This document shows, one piece after another, positions 38,990-49,392 of a stretch of 64,000 bases of DNA (position 1 is its first letter; each line of letters begins with the position of its first letter). The translations under genes were made by a program, and so were the position numbers. The stretch comes from Flaccisagitta enflata (taxonomy: Eukaryota; Chaetognatha; Sagittoidea; Aphragmophora). The DNA lies in assembly GCA_965153355.1 (NCBI GenBank), contig OZ231128.1, positions 36,704,001 through 36,768,000 on the forward strand, given 5' to 3'. The notes below the pieces were generated by a model. It was not told the DNA's origin. It ran no database searches and was given only the letters and a program-made list of their open reading frames with translations.

Positions 38990-39690
38990 GGTTTAAGTCT
39001 GGTTTAAGTCTGGTTTAAGTCTGGTTTAAGTCTGGTTTAAGTCTGGTTTAAGTCTGGTTTAAGTCTGGTTTAAGTCTGGTTAAAGTCTGGTTTATGTCTG
39101 GTTTGAGTCTGGTTTATGTCTGGTTTAAGACTGGTTCATATCTGATTTATGTCTGGTTTAGGTCTGGGTTAGGTCTGGTTTAGGTCTGGTGTATGTCTGG
39201 TTTTTTGTCTGGTTTATGTTTGATAAAGGTCTGATTTAGGTCTGGTTTTGGTCTGGTTTTGGTTTGGTTTAATTCTAGTTTGAGTCTGGTTTGAGTCTGG
39301 TTTGAGTCTGGTTTGATTCTGGTTTGAGCCTGGTTTGAGCCTGGTTTGAGCCTGGTTTGAGTCTGGTTTGAGTCTGGTTTAAGTCTGGTTTGAGTCTGGT
39401 TTGAGTCTGGTTTGAGTCTGGTTTGAGTCTGGTTTGAGTCTGGTTTGAGTCTGGTTTGAGTCTGGATTGAGTCTGGATTGAGTCTGGATTGAGTCTGGTT
39501 TGAGTCTGGTTTGAGTCTGGTTTGAGTCTGGCTTAAATCTGGTTTATGTCAGGTTTATGTCTGGTTTATGTCTGATTTAGGTCTGGTTTCGGTCTAGTTT
39601 TATTCTGGTTTGAGTCTCGTTTGAGTCTGATTTGAGTCTGGTTTGAGTCTGGTTTGGGTCTGTTTTGGGTTGCGTTTAAGTCTGATTTTC
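38990..39690 (+). repeat. Minisatellite, 11-bp unit TCTGGTTTAAG / TCTGGTTTGAG
   Basis: About 60 units in homogenised blocks: first TTTAAG, then TTTATG/TTTAGG variants, then a long TTTGAG block. The unit looks like a shortened form of the adjacent 14-mer. Confidence 0.95.
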
Positions 39691-39997
39691 GATAAAAAGA
39701 TACAATAAGGAGTCAGGTCAGTTCAGTTGTTTTTGTCCTGCACGCGACTTCTAGGTGTTGGCCTTGTTTTTTTATTTAGTCATTTCAGTACAGGCTAATG
39801 GACAGGTTAGGTAAAAGAAGATAAAGAATGTTTTGAAACCAGTTTCGACGCCATTTTTCTATTTGTCCGTCCATTTGTCCGTCAATGTGTCCATCTATGT
39901 GTCCATCCATCGATCATTTTTCCTGTATCCAACTATAAGGTTACTTTTAATCATGTGAGACTGAACCACCACCGACAAGTAAGGCCTTATATCTTTC

Positions 39998-40116
39998 TTT
40001 TTAGGTGCGCCAACGCACCTCTGTATGACTGGCCGTGTCCGTCTGTCGGTTGGTTGGTCGGTCGGTAACGCAAAAGTTTGACAATCCACACCTACTTGGC
40101 CTTTTCGGCCTTGTTC
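39998..40116 (+). mobile_element. Family A repeat, GT subfamily, compact
   Basis: Perfect hairpin AGGTGCGCCAACGCACCT, GGCCGTGTCCGTCTGTCGG tract, TTTGACAATCCACACC, TACTTGGCC...GGCCTTGTTC. Paralogous to 63386-63502. Confidence 0.85.
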
Positions 40117-40395
40117 TGTCTTTTATTCACTTTTCCACCCATCCTTGATCCGTCCATCCATGTGCCCATCTGTCGATCAGTTCTTTCATTTATCCGACAC
40201 GCAAAATGGAAAATTTACAGTTACTTGCTTTGGACCTTTTTGTAACATGTGGACCAGATTGGCTGTCCAAAAGACCTTTCATTTGTAGGTTAAGTTTATT
40301 CTATGGAGCTTTATGGACTGGTCTTGTTGTCCTAACCCAAACTTAGTGATGATCATCCATTTCTGTGTCTATGGTAAGAAAGTCGTATATAGTAG

Positions 40396-40586
40396 AGCAA
40401 GGCTACCCAAGTCGCGTGCGGGTGGGCAGGGGCAGTGATAAAATAGACCAACCAAGCTGTGGGGCAGGAGTAGTAACCCCAAAACTGCCCGTAAACGCCG
40501 AAAAATCAAAGTATTACCAACGAACGGACGGACGGATGGACGGACGGAAAGAACGGGTTGTAAAGTCGCATGCACGCGACTAAAAA
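40396..40586 (-). mobile_element. Family A repeat, full length
   Basis: GCAAGGCTACCCAAGTCGCG at the left; GGGCAGGGGCAGTGATA; (GGAC)n; hairpin AGTCGCATGCACGCGACT at the right. Confidence 0.85.
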
Positions 40587-40599
40587 TGTAGTTCCAATG

Positions 40600-41517
40600 T
40601 CGATAACTTATCAATCGGCCGTTTGTGAAATAACACGACTGTGCCTTATTAGCGGATTCGCTGTTGTGAGGCTCGTATTGATGCACAGCAGGCGAGGTTG
40701 TTTCCGTTTTTTGTCTCGAATGAATAATCGTGGCTACTTATCTTTTCTCCTCCTTTTTTGCGTGAATAATCAAGTAGGGTTGAGACTAATGAATTCCAGC
40801 CGCCCCCTCCGGCCCCCTCCCATTCTTTTCCCATTTTTTTCTACTTTCAGAAACCCAGCACTGTCATTTTTTTCTTTTCTTACATTTGCTCTTAAAGAGG
40901 TTTGTACATCCGTCAGCAGATATTTCCAAGCGTGATTTTCAATCGGTACATTTGGACTGGATAGCCCCCCCCCCCAAAAAAAAAAATTCAATTATTCAAG
41001 CTTTACATGTAAAGTGACAAGACAAAATCATGCCCTCCCCATTAATTCTTTAAAGGGTCTTATAGTTGAAAGATGCAAGAATGCTAAAAATGGTTTAGCA
41101 TGGTACAATGGGTAGCAAGGTGTGTCATCATACACTGTTACCGTTGCGGGTGTAGGTTTTGGCGAGATTACACTAATGCACACACTAAATCATGTCATGA
41201 CAATGTAGATTTAGGCAAACATCCCTTGTATGTTCTCTTCATCCAAAACCCCTTTGGGACTCTTCCCTTTTCCACAGGAAGTTCGTTTTGTTCGTTTTCT
41301 TTTTTTTTTTTCTTTTGTTTTTTGTTTTTTGTTTTTGTTTTTGTTTTTGTTTTTTTTTGTCATCTCTTTCCTTATTATTTTTTCTTTTTTGTGCTGCTCT
41401 GTTGTTTTTCCAGCTAAACAACCATTATTGAATCAAGTTTCTCACGGAGGAAAATCTTTTTTTCAACTTCTTAAGTTTTTCTTACTGCTCAATTCCCCTC
41501 TCCAGGTCTCCGCCTGT

Positions 41518-41518
<1 letters not shown>
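40600..41518. other. Intronic stretch without recognised features
   Basis: Inside the TPD52-like intron. Contains GTTTTT-type runs near 41300-41355 and C/A homopolymers near 40965-40987, otherwise nothing. Confidence 0.5.

Positions 41519-41601
<83 letters not shown>
41519..41601 (+). repeat. (CT)n array
   Basis: About 40 units. Confidence 0.97.
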
Positions 41602-41602
<1 letters not shown>

Positions 41603-42176
41603 TCTCTTCTCTTTTCTTCAAAACCGACGAGATTGGTTTACTTTTCCTGTTGAATTTGCCCACGCTCCTTTCAGTCTTTCAGCCTTTCACTTTTCGTTTT
41701 TCCTCCTCTGAGGTGTCACCATAATTTCAGGAAACGTCGATTCATCATTTCCCCAATCCGTTACTCAGTAAGTCAATTCATAAGTACTTCAATCCGTCAG
41801 TCAATCCTTCAGTCAGTCAGTCAATTCGTTAATTTTCAAAGCCGTCAGGTAATCAGTCTGTTTACCAATTCTCAAGTTCGTCAGTAAGTCATGAAAAGTG
41901 GAACAACATCCCTCAATATACTAAAACTGAAATAAATGGAAGAGGGCCTTGTGAACCCTCACTGACCAGTTGATGTGAGCACCACTCCCAGTTTTCCATA
42001 AAAAACAATCTGAAAAACATTCCTTCTCAATCTAACCCAAAAGCAAACTGCTTACCAAAAGTAGTTAGGGCAATGATTGTTACTTTTGTAACCAAAATTC
42101 AATAAATCAACACACACATAAGTGTAACCAAAATTCAACTAATCAACACACACATATATGTCGACACACTAATCTC

Positions 42177-42557
42177 GTATCTGATGAAGTTTGGCGTTGG
42201 CTGCTAGGTGTGTGGTCTCTTTGCAGCAGCGCTCTTCTACGCCGATGATATGTTAATTTTGTCACCATCCATCAGAGGTCTTCAAATACTTCTAAATGCA
42301 TGTGCGGAGTACTGCCAAGAGTGGGATATTTGTCCCAATGTCAAAAAGACAAAGTGCCTCTACTATGGGAAAAAATGCGACTTCATTGCGGATGTGAAGA
42401 TTGAAGGCAAAAATGTTGAATGGGTAAATCAATGGCGCTATCTAGGAGTTATGCTGAATAGCAAAAAAGTCATTGATTGCTCTATCCAAGAACGTGTAAA
42501 AAAGTTCTATCGTTGCGCCAACTCCATATTCAGAATCGACGGTCATTCCGACGAACT
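42177..42557 (+). pseudogene. Non-LTR reverse transcriptase fragment (motif C region)
   Basis: The frame reads LMKFGVGC-stop-VCGLFAAALFYADDML, then LSPSIRGLQILLNACAEYC, WDICPNVKKTKCLYYGKK and QWRYLGVMLNSKK. This is RT motif C (YADD) with the following thumb region (YLG) of a LINE polymerase. A TAG at 42205-42207 breaks it. The frame stops at DGHSDE(L), where a second LINE has inserted, and resumes at 43249 with VTLQLAESHCIPLLTYAIEI. Only a few hundred bases of the element remain. LINE family is uncertain; it differs from the YMDD copy at 24-26 kb. Confidence 0.8.
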
Positions 42558-43241
42558 CCACATGGAAGCTCAAGTCCTCCCGATTGACCGTCATTTAGAC
42601 CTGCTTTCTAGTCAACACTTAGTCAGCGCTCTCCGTCCTGGTCATCCCTCTCATGACGTCGTCACAGCCCCACCTGGTCCTCGTAGCATGAAACGGACGC
42701 TCTCTTCAAAACATCTGGACTCCGTCGCCTCCCACCTCTCTCCCACCGGTACTACTGACTCCGCCGAATATATAAATGCATCCTGAACAAGATTCACACT
42801 GACGCTGTCAAAGACTCTATCGCCGCTTCTAACCACAGCCGCGTTCTTGGTGGCCCGCGGCCAAACATCTCTCCCAGCGAGTCTTCACTGTCCAGGGCTG
42901 AACGCTCTACTCTGGCCCAGCTCCGCACCGGTGAATGCCATCTGCTCCAGGACTACCTAGTCAAAACAGGGCGCGACAACTCTGCTCTTTGCCCTGAATG
43001 TCGCTTTAGCCGTCACACTGTCAACCACCTGTTTTGCTGCCCAGCTGTACCGACGGACTTGTCTGCCCGGGATCTTTGGACCAACCCCCATCACCGCTTG
43101 GACCTTCCTCAAAACTCTTTCTCGCGCCTGGTTTCGTCAAATCCCCCCGCCCCCTGGCCCCCGCCGGAACCTCCCCCGAATGGCCATCCTAGCGCCAATT
43201 AGGCGCCAGGGGCAACAACAACAACAACAACAACAACAACA
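42558..43241 (+). mobile_element. Jockey-type LINE 3' end nested inside the RT fragment
   Basis: A 684-bp insertion flanked by ACGAACT (42551-42557 and 43242-43248) ends in (CAA)n. It encodes the C-terminal part of a LINE polyprotein: SSQHLVSALRPGHPSHDVV and, after one frameshift near 42770, QLRTGECHLLQDYL and a zinc knuckle CPECRFSRHTVNHLFCC. The stop is at 43200-43202, followed by a very short 3' UTR. The C-terminal text is of the jockey/I-group type as I recall it. The RT and endonuclease are missing, so it is a 5'-truncated dead copy. Confidence 0.75.
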
Positions 43242-43248
43242 ACGAACT

Positions 43249-43327
43249 TGTCACGCTGCAATTGGCAGAATCTCATTGCATCCCGCTCTTGACATATGCC
43301 ATCGAGATTGCCTCATACGCCTCTTAT
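43249..43327 (+). pseudogene. Continuation of the 42.2 kb RT fragment after the nested insertion
   Basis: After the (CAA)n tail of the inserted LINE and a repeat of ACGAACT, the frame continues ...ELVTLQLAESHCIPLLTYAIE. It restores the sequence interrupted at 42557. It runs into the hairpin end of a Family A repeat near 43329. Confidence 0.7.
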
Positions 43328-43352
43328 AGAGTTGCGTATCTGCAACTTAAAA
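43328..43352 (-). mobile_element. Family A left-end hairpin only (TT subfamily)
   Basis: AGTTGCGTATCTGCAACT followed by TAAAAATT; the body is missing because LINE sequence precedes it. Confidence 0.55.
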
Positions 43353-43390
43353 ATTAGGGACCAGGAAGATAAGCAGATTGTAAGTTAAAA

Positions 43391-43450
43391 CAAGGCCAGA
43401 TACATGGCCCCCCTAGTCGCATGTAGGTGGGAAGCGTTTTTCCATGCACA
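43391..43450 (-). mobile_element. Family A right-end fragment
   Basis: AACAAGGCCAGATACATGGC followed by CCCCCTAGTCGCATGTAGG; the rest is not recognisable. Confidence 0.5.
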
Positions 43451-44256
43451 ACCGTTACTGCTCAATGACTAAATCAGCTCCCGATCTCTGCCCCTGACCA
43501 ACCGCTCATTATAAAGAGTTTTGACTAGTTTTTCATTGTCGAAAAAATTAACAGCACACCACATCTTACCTGTGGCCCACATTGAGGACAATCCATACCA
43601 TAAAATTTCTTATCCCTCTCTTACCCAGTGAAAAGGCTTGAGCTCCGGCGAGGAAAAAGAGAAAAAAGAAACCATCAGTAAGGGAGTACGAGTGATAGGT
43701 GAGTTAAAATATTGTCTCAGATACTCAATTTTCATGTCAGTGGGCCCAAAATATGAGGTATTCCACCAATTTTGGAGCTGTCACTCAAAAAAAACCCCGC
43801 GGATGGCCCCAAAAACTGATTTTCGCAATATTTTTGTCAATTTTTGAGCGGTTTTTTTTTTAAGTTGCTGAAACTTTTCATATTTTGTCCCCCTAGTCAT
43901 ACTAATATTGTTCATGACATGTCTTAGAAGTGTAATTGTTCCTATTGAATGAAAATAACTTGATATTTTAGCTATTGTTGGGTGAAAAATGGTAAGAATT
44001 CAAGAAAAATAGGTAAAAATCGGTAATTTTTACTGAAATGATGTTATCTAGCTTTTTAACTAGCTCCTAAGCATCATATTGTAATAACCTAGCAAATTTT
44101 AAGTTCAGAAAGTAATTATGATGAAATGATATCAATCTACTAACTCAATTTTAGTCAAACAAGAAAAAGTTCTAAGGAATGGCTATACAACCAACAAATT
44201 CATGAAATGAGCGTAAGAGGGAAAGTTGAATAAAAAATCAGATCATGCATGAAATT

Positions 44257-46376
44257 TTAAAAAAGAATTGTCCCCATTGTGCTACTACTCCGGTACATCT
44301 TGGTTGATGAGTTGTCCCCAAAGAGTTTCAATGACCTCTCTGTTGAGAAGACCAAATCTTTTCTCTTAATATTTTTGGCCAATGTAACAGAGGGCCTGAT
44401 TTCAAGCACATGCTTCTTTTCAAAGTGATCTACTTCTTCTTCAGTTGGGTAGATCCTGTATGTTTTTCCCACATCATCTTTTGCACGAGTTTTCAGAGTG
44501 GTGAGGGTTTGAACACAAATGGTATCTTGCTCCTGGTTGTAAGATTGAACTGACCCAAAGTTCCAACCATCTTCTTCCAAAGGAATAACAAACTCCTCCT
44601 CCTCAAGAGGCCATTGGAAATCAAGTTCAGATTCTGCTGAAGTGGGTGCTGCAGATTTTTTTCTCTTAGTTTGAGACTGGGCAGCAGGAGAATCAAGCAA
44701 GTCAGTTGCTTCATAGACATCTTCAACTTTAATAACTTCTTGATTGAATTGGTCAACAGAATGTAATGCCAGCAAATTTTCATACATTTGTTTGGAACTG
44801 ATGTTGTATTGCTTGAAGTAAACAAAGTCACTGGGCAACTCAGAAAACATGATTTTTTTCAATTTGATTTCTCTGCGCAAAATGGCCAGCTTATCTTGCT
44901 CCTTCAACATCTTGATTCGGTTGTAGCATATGTGAACTTCATCTTGAGATGTCAATGGGGCATCATACTTATGTTTCTTGCCATTATCTCAGCACCAAGC
45001 CATTGCTTTGGTTTTTGACTGCTCTCTGGCCAGCTTATCTGCTTCTGGGTCAGTGAGAGCAAGTTTGGACCTCATCAAATCCTTCTGGGCCCTAGAGTAG
45101 TCTGCTTCAATTTCTGCAACATCCTTTTGCCTGGATTTCAACACTTTGTCTTTGAGCATGCTTTCAGCTCCCTTTCCAAATGCTATATCTGCACTTGATT
45201 TGAGTACCAGTGTGTCACTTATAGCCTGAAATGCTGAACCTCCTTTAGCTTTGAGCTGTTGTGAGAAATTCCCAAAGTAGTTTTTTCCTGCTTTGTTGTC
45301 CACGGTATAGATGCTTAACCGTTAATGATTAACGGTTAATTCACCATTAATATAATCATTAATCATCGAAATAGTTAAATAGGATTAACCGTTAACTGTT
45401 CTTCCATATCAGTTATCAAGTCTTTGTTTTGCTATCACCTCATCATAAGATGATGCGAATTTACCAAATTAAAAAGAAAAAAGGAAAAAAAAAAAAGAAT
45501 AAAAAAATAAAGATTTCCATTCATTTGTCTACAATCATCCATGCCTGCTTTGTGTCTGGTTATCAATGACTACATGTGTTTGTGCTTTATCTGTTATTGC
45601 CAATGCGAGTGTGTGGGTGTGTGTTGGGTGCTTGTGTGTGGGTGTGTATGCGTGTATGTCACTTTGTGTATGAATGTGTAAAAGATTGTTTTAGGTGTTC
45701 ATTTTTGAGTGTGTAGGTTTGCAGGTTTTATCAATGAATAAATTATGTTTGACAGGGATCAAATTAGTAAATTTATATACAGAGAATTACTGTATTGGAA
45801 AGGCAAAATTTTTTTCTCAAGAAAACAAAAAGGCAAAATCATGAAAAGTTTTTTTTAATCAGAGTATTAAACTCTCATTTTCTTTTATATCGAGTTTGTG
45901 CATTTCATGATTTTTTAGCAAATTTCCTTTTTTGAGGAAGTGAACTACAAGATTCTTGTATCGTTTGCATGGTACAAAAATTAATTGTTAACGGTGATTA
46001 TTATGAAATTTTGATTGAGGGTCGATGATTAATGATTTGATTAACTGTAAGCATCGATAGTCCACGGGAATTTTTCGAAGTTCGTCCTCCGTGAATATTT
46101 CTGAAAATGGCTTCAAGTGTGTCTTACCAAGAGTGCCTGCTGCTTTTTTTTCACAGTAGTCTTTATACTCAGGTCATAACGCTGAAGGTGCTTGCAAAAT
46201 GACTCCAACCATTCTTTCTTGTACTCTCTGATAAATCCATCAACAAGGGCAGGAAGAGCATGCCTTTCGATTGAGTGAAACCATAGTCCTGGATTTGGTT
46301 CCATCATCTGTTTATACAGATTTTGAAAAATTGTGTAAAGAGCTAAATGATGTGGTCTGGGTTGTTTGCCCATCAT
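44257..46376 (-). pseudogene. Broken gene inside the 43.7-47.3 kb transposon
   Basis: Minus-strand coding sequence in three pieces. (1) 46376-46113 begins MMGKQPRPHHLALYTIFQN and loses frame at a poly-A/CAG run near 46135-46150; in the shifted frame it reads AGTLGKTHLKPFSEIFTEDE. (2) After the hAT insertion it resumes VDNKAGKNYFGNFSQQLKA, with AEIEADYSRAQKDLMRSKLA, to a TGA at 44989-44991. (3) It reads on in the same frame after the TGA (DNGKKHKYDAPLTSQDEV) to a stop at 44257. Removing the insertion with one duplicate restores the reading RKIPVDNKAG. The product is charged, with a coiled-coil-like middle and an acidic WPLEEEEFVIPLEED segment. I do not recognise the family. Its place between long TIRs suggests a transposase or accessory protein of this element. 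Confidence 0.6.
45306..46059. mobile_element. hAT-type non-autonomous element inserted in the broken gene
   Basis: Ends TATAGATGCTTAACCGTTAA and (reversed) TATCGATGCTTACAGTTAAT, flanked by the 8-bp duplication GTCCACGG (45298-45305 and 46060-46067). The 754 bp hold no open frame. The TIR region is rich in TTAATGATTAACGG palindromes. The 8-bp duplication suggests hAT, or less likely P-type. Confidence 0.8.
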
Positions 46377-46480
46377 GAGGGGGGAGAGAGTGTAACTGAA
46401 AAGAAGCTACTGAGCTAGTTTAAATCAACGAAATGGGTTTTTTTTTAAGAGAAATGATACAGATACATCCAAAACACATA

Positions 46481-47035
46481 CAGTAGATCTCGTCTAGACT
46501 TGAGATAACGGGGGCAAGCATTGTGGAAACAAAAATGAAGCTAGGGGAGTGATGTTTGAAACATAGACTAATAAAGGGAAGGTTTATTGCCCATGATAGC
46601 TGGTTGCTATGGAAACGCATTTCTATGTATTTTCGCTAAAATATCAATATTTTGAGAAATTTTTTGAGGGAACATTCTTTAGAATTAAATTTGCTACAAC
46701 TTTCCCACAGTATGTTCTGTAAGAATGTCGCTCGTTTAGCGGTTGCTAGGGGTCGTCACACATGCCCTAGCAACGGCCAAACTAGCGATATTCTTACAGA
46801 ACATACTGTGGGAAAGTTGTAGCAAATTTGATTTCAAGCAATGTTCCCTGATAAAATCTCTCAAAATACTTATATTTTAGCAAGAATACATGGAAATGTG
46901 TTTCCATGGCAACCAGCTATCATGGGGAATTAAGCATCCTTTGATTAGTCTATGATCCAAATATCGCTCCCCTGCCTTCATTCGTCTTTCCACAATGCTT
47001 GCCCCCGTTATCTCAAGTCTAGACGAGATCTACTG
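46481..47035. mobile_element. Tc1/mariner-type foldback MITE
   Basis: Almost fully palindromic 555-bp element: CAGTAGATCTCGTCTAGACT... at the left is mirrored at the right, flanked by TA. Arms of about 270 bp pair around a short loop near 46760. TA target plus CAGT termini fit Tc1/mariner. A truncated relative lies at the window start (about 100-290). Confidence 0.85.
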
Positions 47036-47368
47036 TATTAGATTCATGTTTTTGAGAAATATTGATCCTGCCTGGTTAGTGCTTAACTAATTTTATGAAT
47101 TTAAACTTAGAATGAACAAAAAAACTTTTAAAATCTGACTTAATGCAAAAAATCGCCTAAAAATTAGTCGCGATTTGGTTTTTGAGCCCATCCGCGGGGT
47201 TTTTTTTCACCTACTGAGTTCTGATTGGTGATTTGCCACTAAGTAGGGTCCCACTCATAGGTTTATTGAGTATCTGAGGCCATTTTTTGAGGTCGGCTCA
47301 TTTTTGGGAAATCTCGTACTCCCTTACCATCAGGAATATAGATAAAGATGGGTATTCCTGATTGTTTC

Positions 47369-47740
47369 TTTTTAGTCGCGTGCTACGCGACTCTACACCC
47401 CGCTTTGTCGGTCCGTCGGTCGGTCGGTCGGTCCCCTTTTTTACTTTTTTGTCCGTTATGTCATTATTTAAGTCATTGTAGGGTGTGTTAGGTAATTTTA
47501 AGTCATTGTAAGTCATGCTTAGTCATTCTTAGTCATTTTAAGTCATTTTAAGTCATTTTAAGTCATTTTAAGTCATTTTAAGTTATTTTTGGTCATTTGG
47601 TCATTTAGTCAGTTTAAGTCTTTTTTGGTCATTTTAAGTCTTTATAAGCCATGCTAAGTCATTTTAAGCCATTCTAAGTCATTTTAAGTCATTTTTAGTC
47701 TGTAAGTCTCGCACGCGACTTATAGGTGTTGGCCTTGTTT
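47369..47740 (+). mobile_element. Family A repeat with (AAGTCATTTT)n core
   Basis: Consensus TC hairpin and (GGTC)n at the left; the right end is GCACGCGACTTATAGGTGTT and GGCCTTGTTTC. The middle 230 bp is a 10-bp AAGTCATTTT array. Confidence 0.85.
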
Positions 47741-48439
47741 CTCTTTCTCCTCGCCTTGTTGTTTTCAAAACAGATAAATCAAGACGGTAAACTTTGCTCT
47801 TTTTGAGGGACAAAGTGAATGCTTCTGGGACCCGTTTATATACCAATTGACAATTCATACTAAGTTCAAGTAACAAGAAAATTCTTCTTTGAATTTTCTC
47901 CATTCTTGGAAAATTACCTCATACTTTTCAAGTTTTGCGTGAAAACGATCATTCTTAGAATTGCCAATGAAACTAATAATTTTCGATAACAAGAAAAATT
48001 TTCTTCGAATATTCTCTATTCTTGTTGGCCAACTTTCATAGCAGGCACTGCGTGAAGACGATCGTTCTTAGAATTTCAATCGATTCAAAAAAAGCTCCGA
48101 AAACACGTTTCAAAACGAGTATTACCTTACCAGGAATAAACCCATTGGGGAAAAGCTCCTTCACTCGTTGCCTAGATAACCCCCTTATTCACTAGCTATT
48201 AGGATCATCTCAGTTTTTTTTAATGTAATTTTTTTTCCTAAACGAATAAGAGAAAAATTTAAACCGTCGTCCTAGTGGAAGAGAACAATATGCTGATCTG
48301 GAATCTTTAATGTGAGCTCAACGAGGCAAGTATTTCTATTTTTAAGATGCCGGGACTGAAAATGAAAAAAGGAAATTGTTCAAAATTATAAATTTTTGCT
48401 GATGAGATACAAATGAGACAAACTTTTTTTTACTAATTT

Positions 48440-48606
48440 CGGTCGATGACCTATGCATTCACACAAATGGGGGATTTTCTCCTTCTTCTTCTTCTTCTTC
48501 TTCTTCTTCTTCTTCTTCTTCTTCTTCTTCTTCTTCTTCTTCTTCTTCTTCTTCTTCTTCTTTTTCGTACCCCCTCAAATCCCAGTCTCAATGCCCAAAT
48601 TTCAGT
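48440..48606 (+). mobile_element. Family C fragment with (CTT)n core
   Basis: GATGACCTATGCATTCACAC, (CTT)27, then CCTCAAATCCCAGTCTCAA; cut by LINE sequence at 48607. Confidence 0.6.
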
Positions 48607-48831
48607 CTCGTCTACAACGTCAGTAACCCTGATGAGAGGCGTCAGCTGCGTGTGGCCTATAACTGTGTGTTTCGCAAAATGTTTGGTTATCGCTGGTACC
48701 AAAGTGTAACCGACCTCCAACATTTTCTTGGTAAACCAACATGGGAAGAGTTGGTAGAGAAAAGGCACTCTGAATTTTCTCATCGAATTCGTGCAAAATC
48801 CTGCAACTATCTTGCGCGTCTTTTCATGTAA
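48607..48831 (+). pseudogene. LINE ORF2 C-terminal fragment
   Basis: 75 codons read LVYNVSNPDERRQLRVAYN, FRKMFGYRWYQSVTDLQHFL, KPTWEELVEKRHSEFSHRIR and end in TAA. This is the LRVAYN-FG-SVTDLQ-L-PTWEELVE signature found at the C-terminus of LINE polymerases. It would follow the piece ending at 43327 in a complete element, so both probably belong to one family. It starts abruptly inside a Family C repeat. About 120 bp of non-coding sequence follows before the 48966 foldback element. Confidence 0.7.
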
Positions 48832-48965
48832 CTCTTGATCTTATCCGCGACTCTTTGACGTCTATGTTCATGCAATTCGTGAAATTATTCATTTTTCTAC
48901 CCGTAGTTGTTGATATCTTTGTTATTGGACTACACTATTTCTGTGTGAATCACAAACCAATCACA

Positions 48966-49392
48966 CACAGCGCAATCTGTAGTGATATTATTCCCCAGGG
49001 GAAAAACCCCAATTTCCCCAATTGAAAATGATAAGAGTCTGGAAATCCCCGGTTATATCCCCCTTTAAGTTTGTGAAAGAAATGATTTGGGGACTAAACA
49101 GGGGATTTCCCCTGGGGATATCCCTGGTTGAGTTAAGTTTTTTTCATTCACTGATTATTCGTGCACAATTAGAACTCAGTTAGTTTCAATAAAGATTCCT
49201 CATGGGGAATCCTTAGGGAAACAGGGGACATCCCCTGGGGACACCCCCATATATTCCCTAAAACATTCTTTAAACAAATTTAATGGGGGATATACCCGGA
49301 GATTTCCAGACTTTAACTATTTGTTACCAGGGATATTTGGGTTTTTCCTCGGGGGAATAATGTCATGGTTTTCAACTGTAGATTGCGCTGTG
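48966..49392. mobile_element. Foldback element with CACAGCG ends and TCACA duplication
   Basis: CACAGCGCAATCT... and its complement flank 427 bp. Arms of about 150 bp pair imperfectly (blocks such as CCCCAGGGG, GGAAATCCCC). The 5-bp duplication TCACA is exact (48961-48965, 49393-49397). Confidence 0.8.

Larger units (their letters stand above)
37851..39769 (+). mobile_element. Family A element with 1.6 kb of minisatellite core
   Basis: The left end is TTTTTAGTCGCGCGCACGCGACTCTACA with a (GGTC)n tract; the right end is CACGCGACTTCTAGGTGTTGGCCTTGTTT. In place of the usual ~100-bp middle are three successive tandem arrays (12-bp, 14-bp and 11-bp units). It is the longest Family A copy in the window. 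Confidence 0.8.
37687..39797. mobile_element. hAT-type element carrying an expanded Family A repeat
   Basis: Termini TAGCCTGTACCTAAATGAC and (reversed) TAGCCTGTACTGAAATGAC, flanked by ATGGACAG on both sides (37679-37686 and 39798-39805). The inverted duplicate near 63.7 kb has the uninterrupted site (ATAGACAG in this orientation), confirming the boundaries. Only about 160 bp at the left and 30 bp at the right are element-specific; the rest is a Family A copy with its minisatellite cores. No transposase frame. Confidence 0.85.
37403..40262 (+). repeat. Left copy of an inverted segmental duplication
   Basis: 37403-37678 matches the reverse complement of about 63720-64000, and 39806-40262 matches that of about 63235-63715. 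The hAT-type element between the two blocks is absent from the other copy. Divergence is moderate, with small indels. No coding content recognised. Confidence 0.8.
43679..47326. mobile_element. 3.65 kb DNA transposon with ~190-bp inverted ends
   Basis: The ends are TAAGGGAGTACGAG... and ...CTCGTACTCCCTTA. Further inside, both arms share TCAGATACTCAAT and AAAAAACCCCGCGGATGG in the mirrored order, so the inverted repeats extend about 190 bp with indels. CCATCAG flanks both ends (43672-43678 and 47327-47333), a 7-bp duplication. If the TIR starts one base further out (GTAAGGG), the duplication is CATCA (5 bp). Inside are a minus-strand broken gene (44257-46376), a hAT-type element and a Tc1/mariner MITE. 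The superfamily is undetermined: 5- or 7-bp duplications would fit several groups. Confidence 0.75.

Noticed and set aside
42651-42836. Minus-strand frame overlapping the jockey-type insertion
   Set aside because: Antisense shadow of LINE coding sequence.
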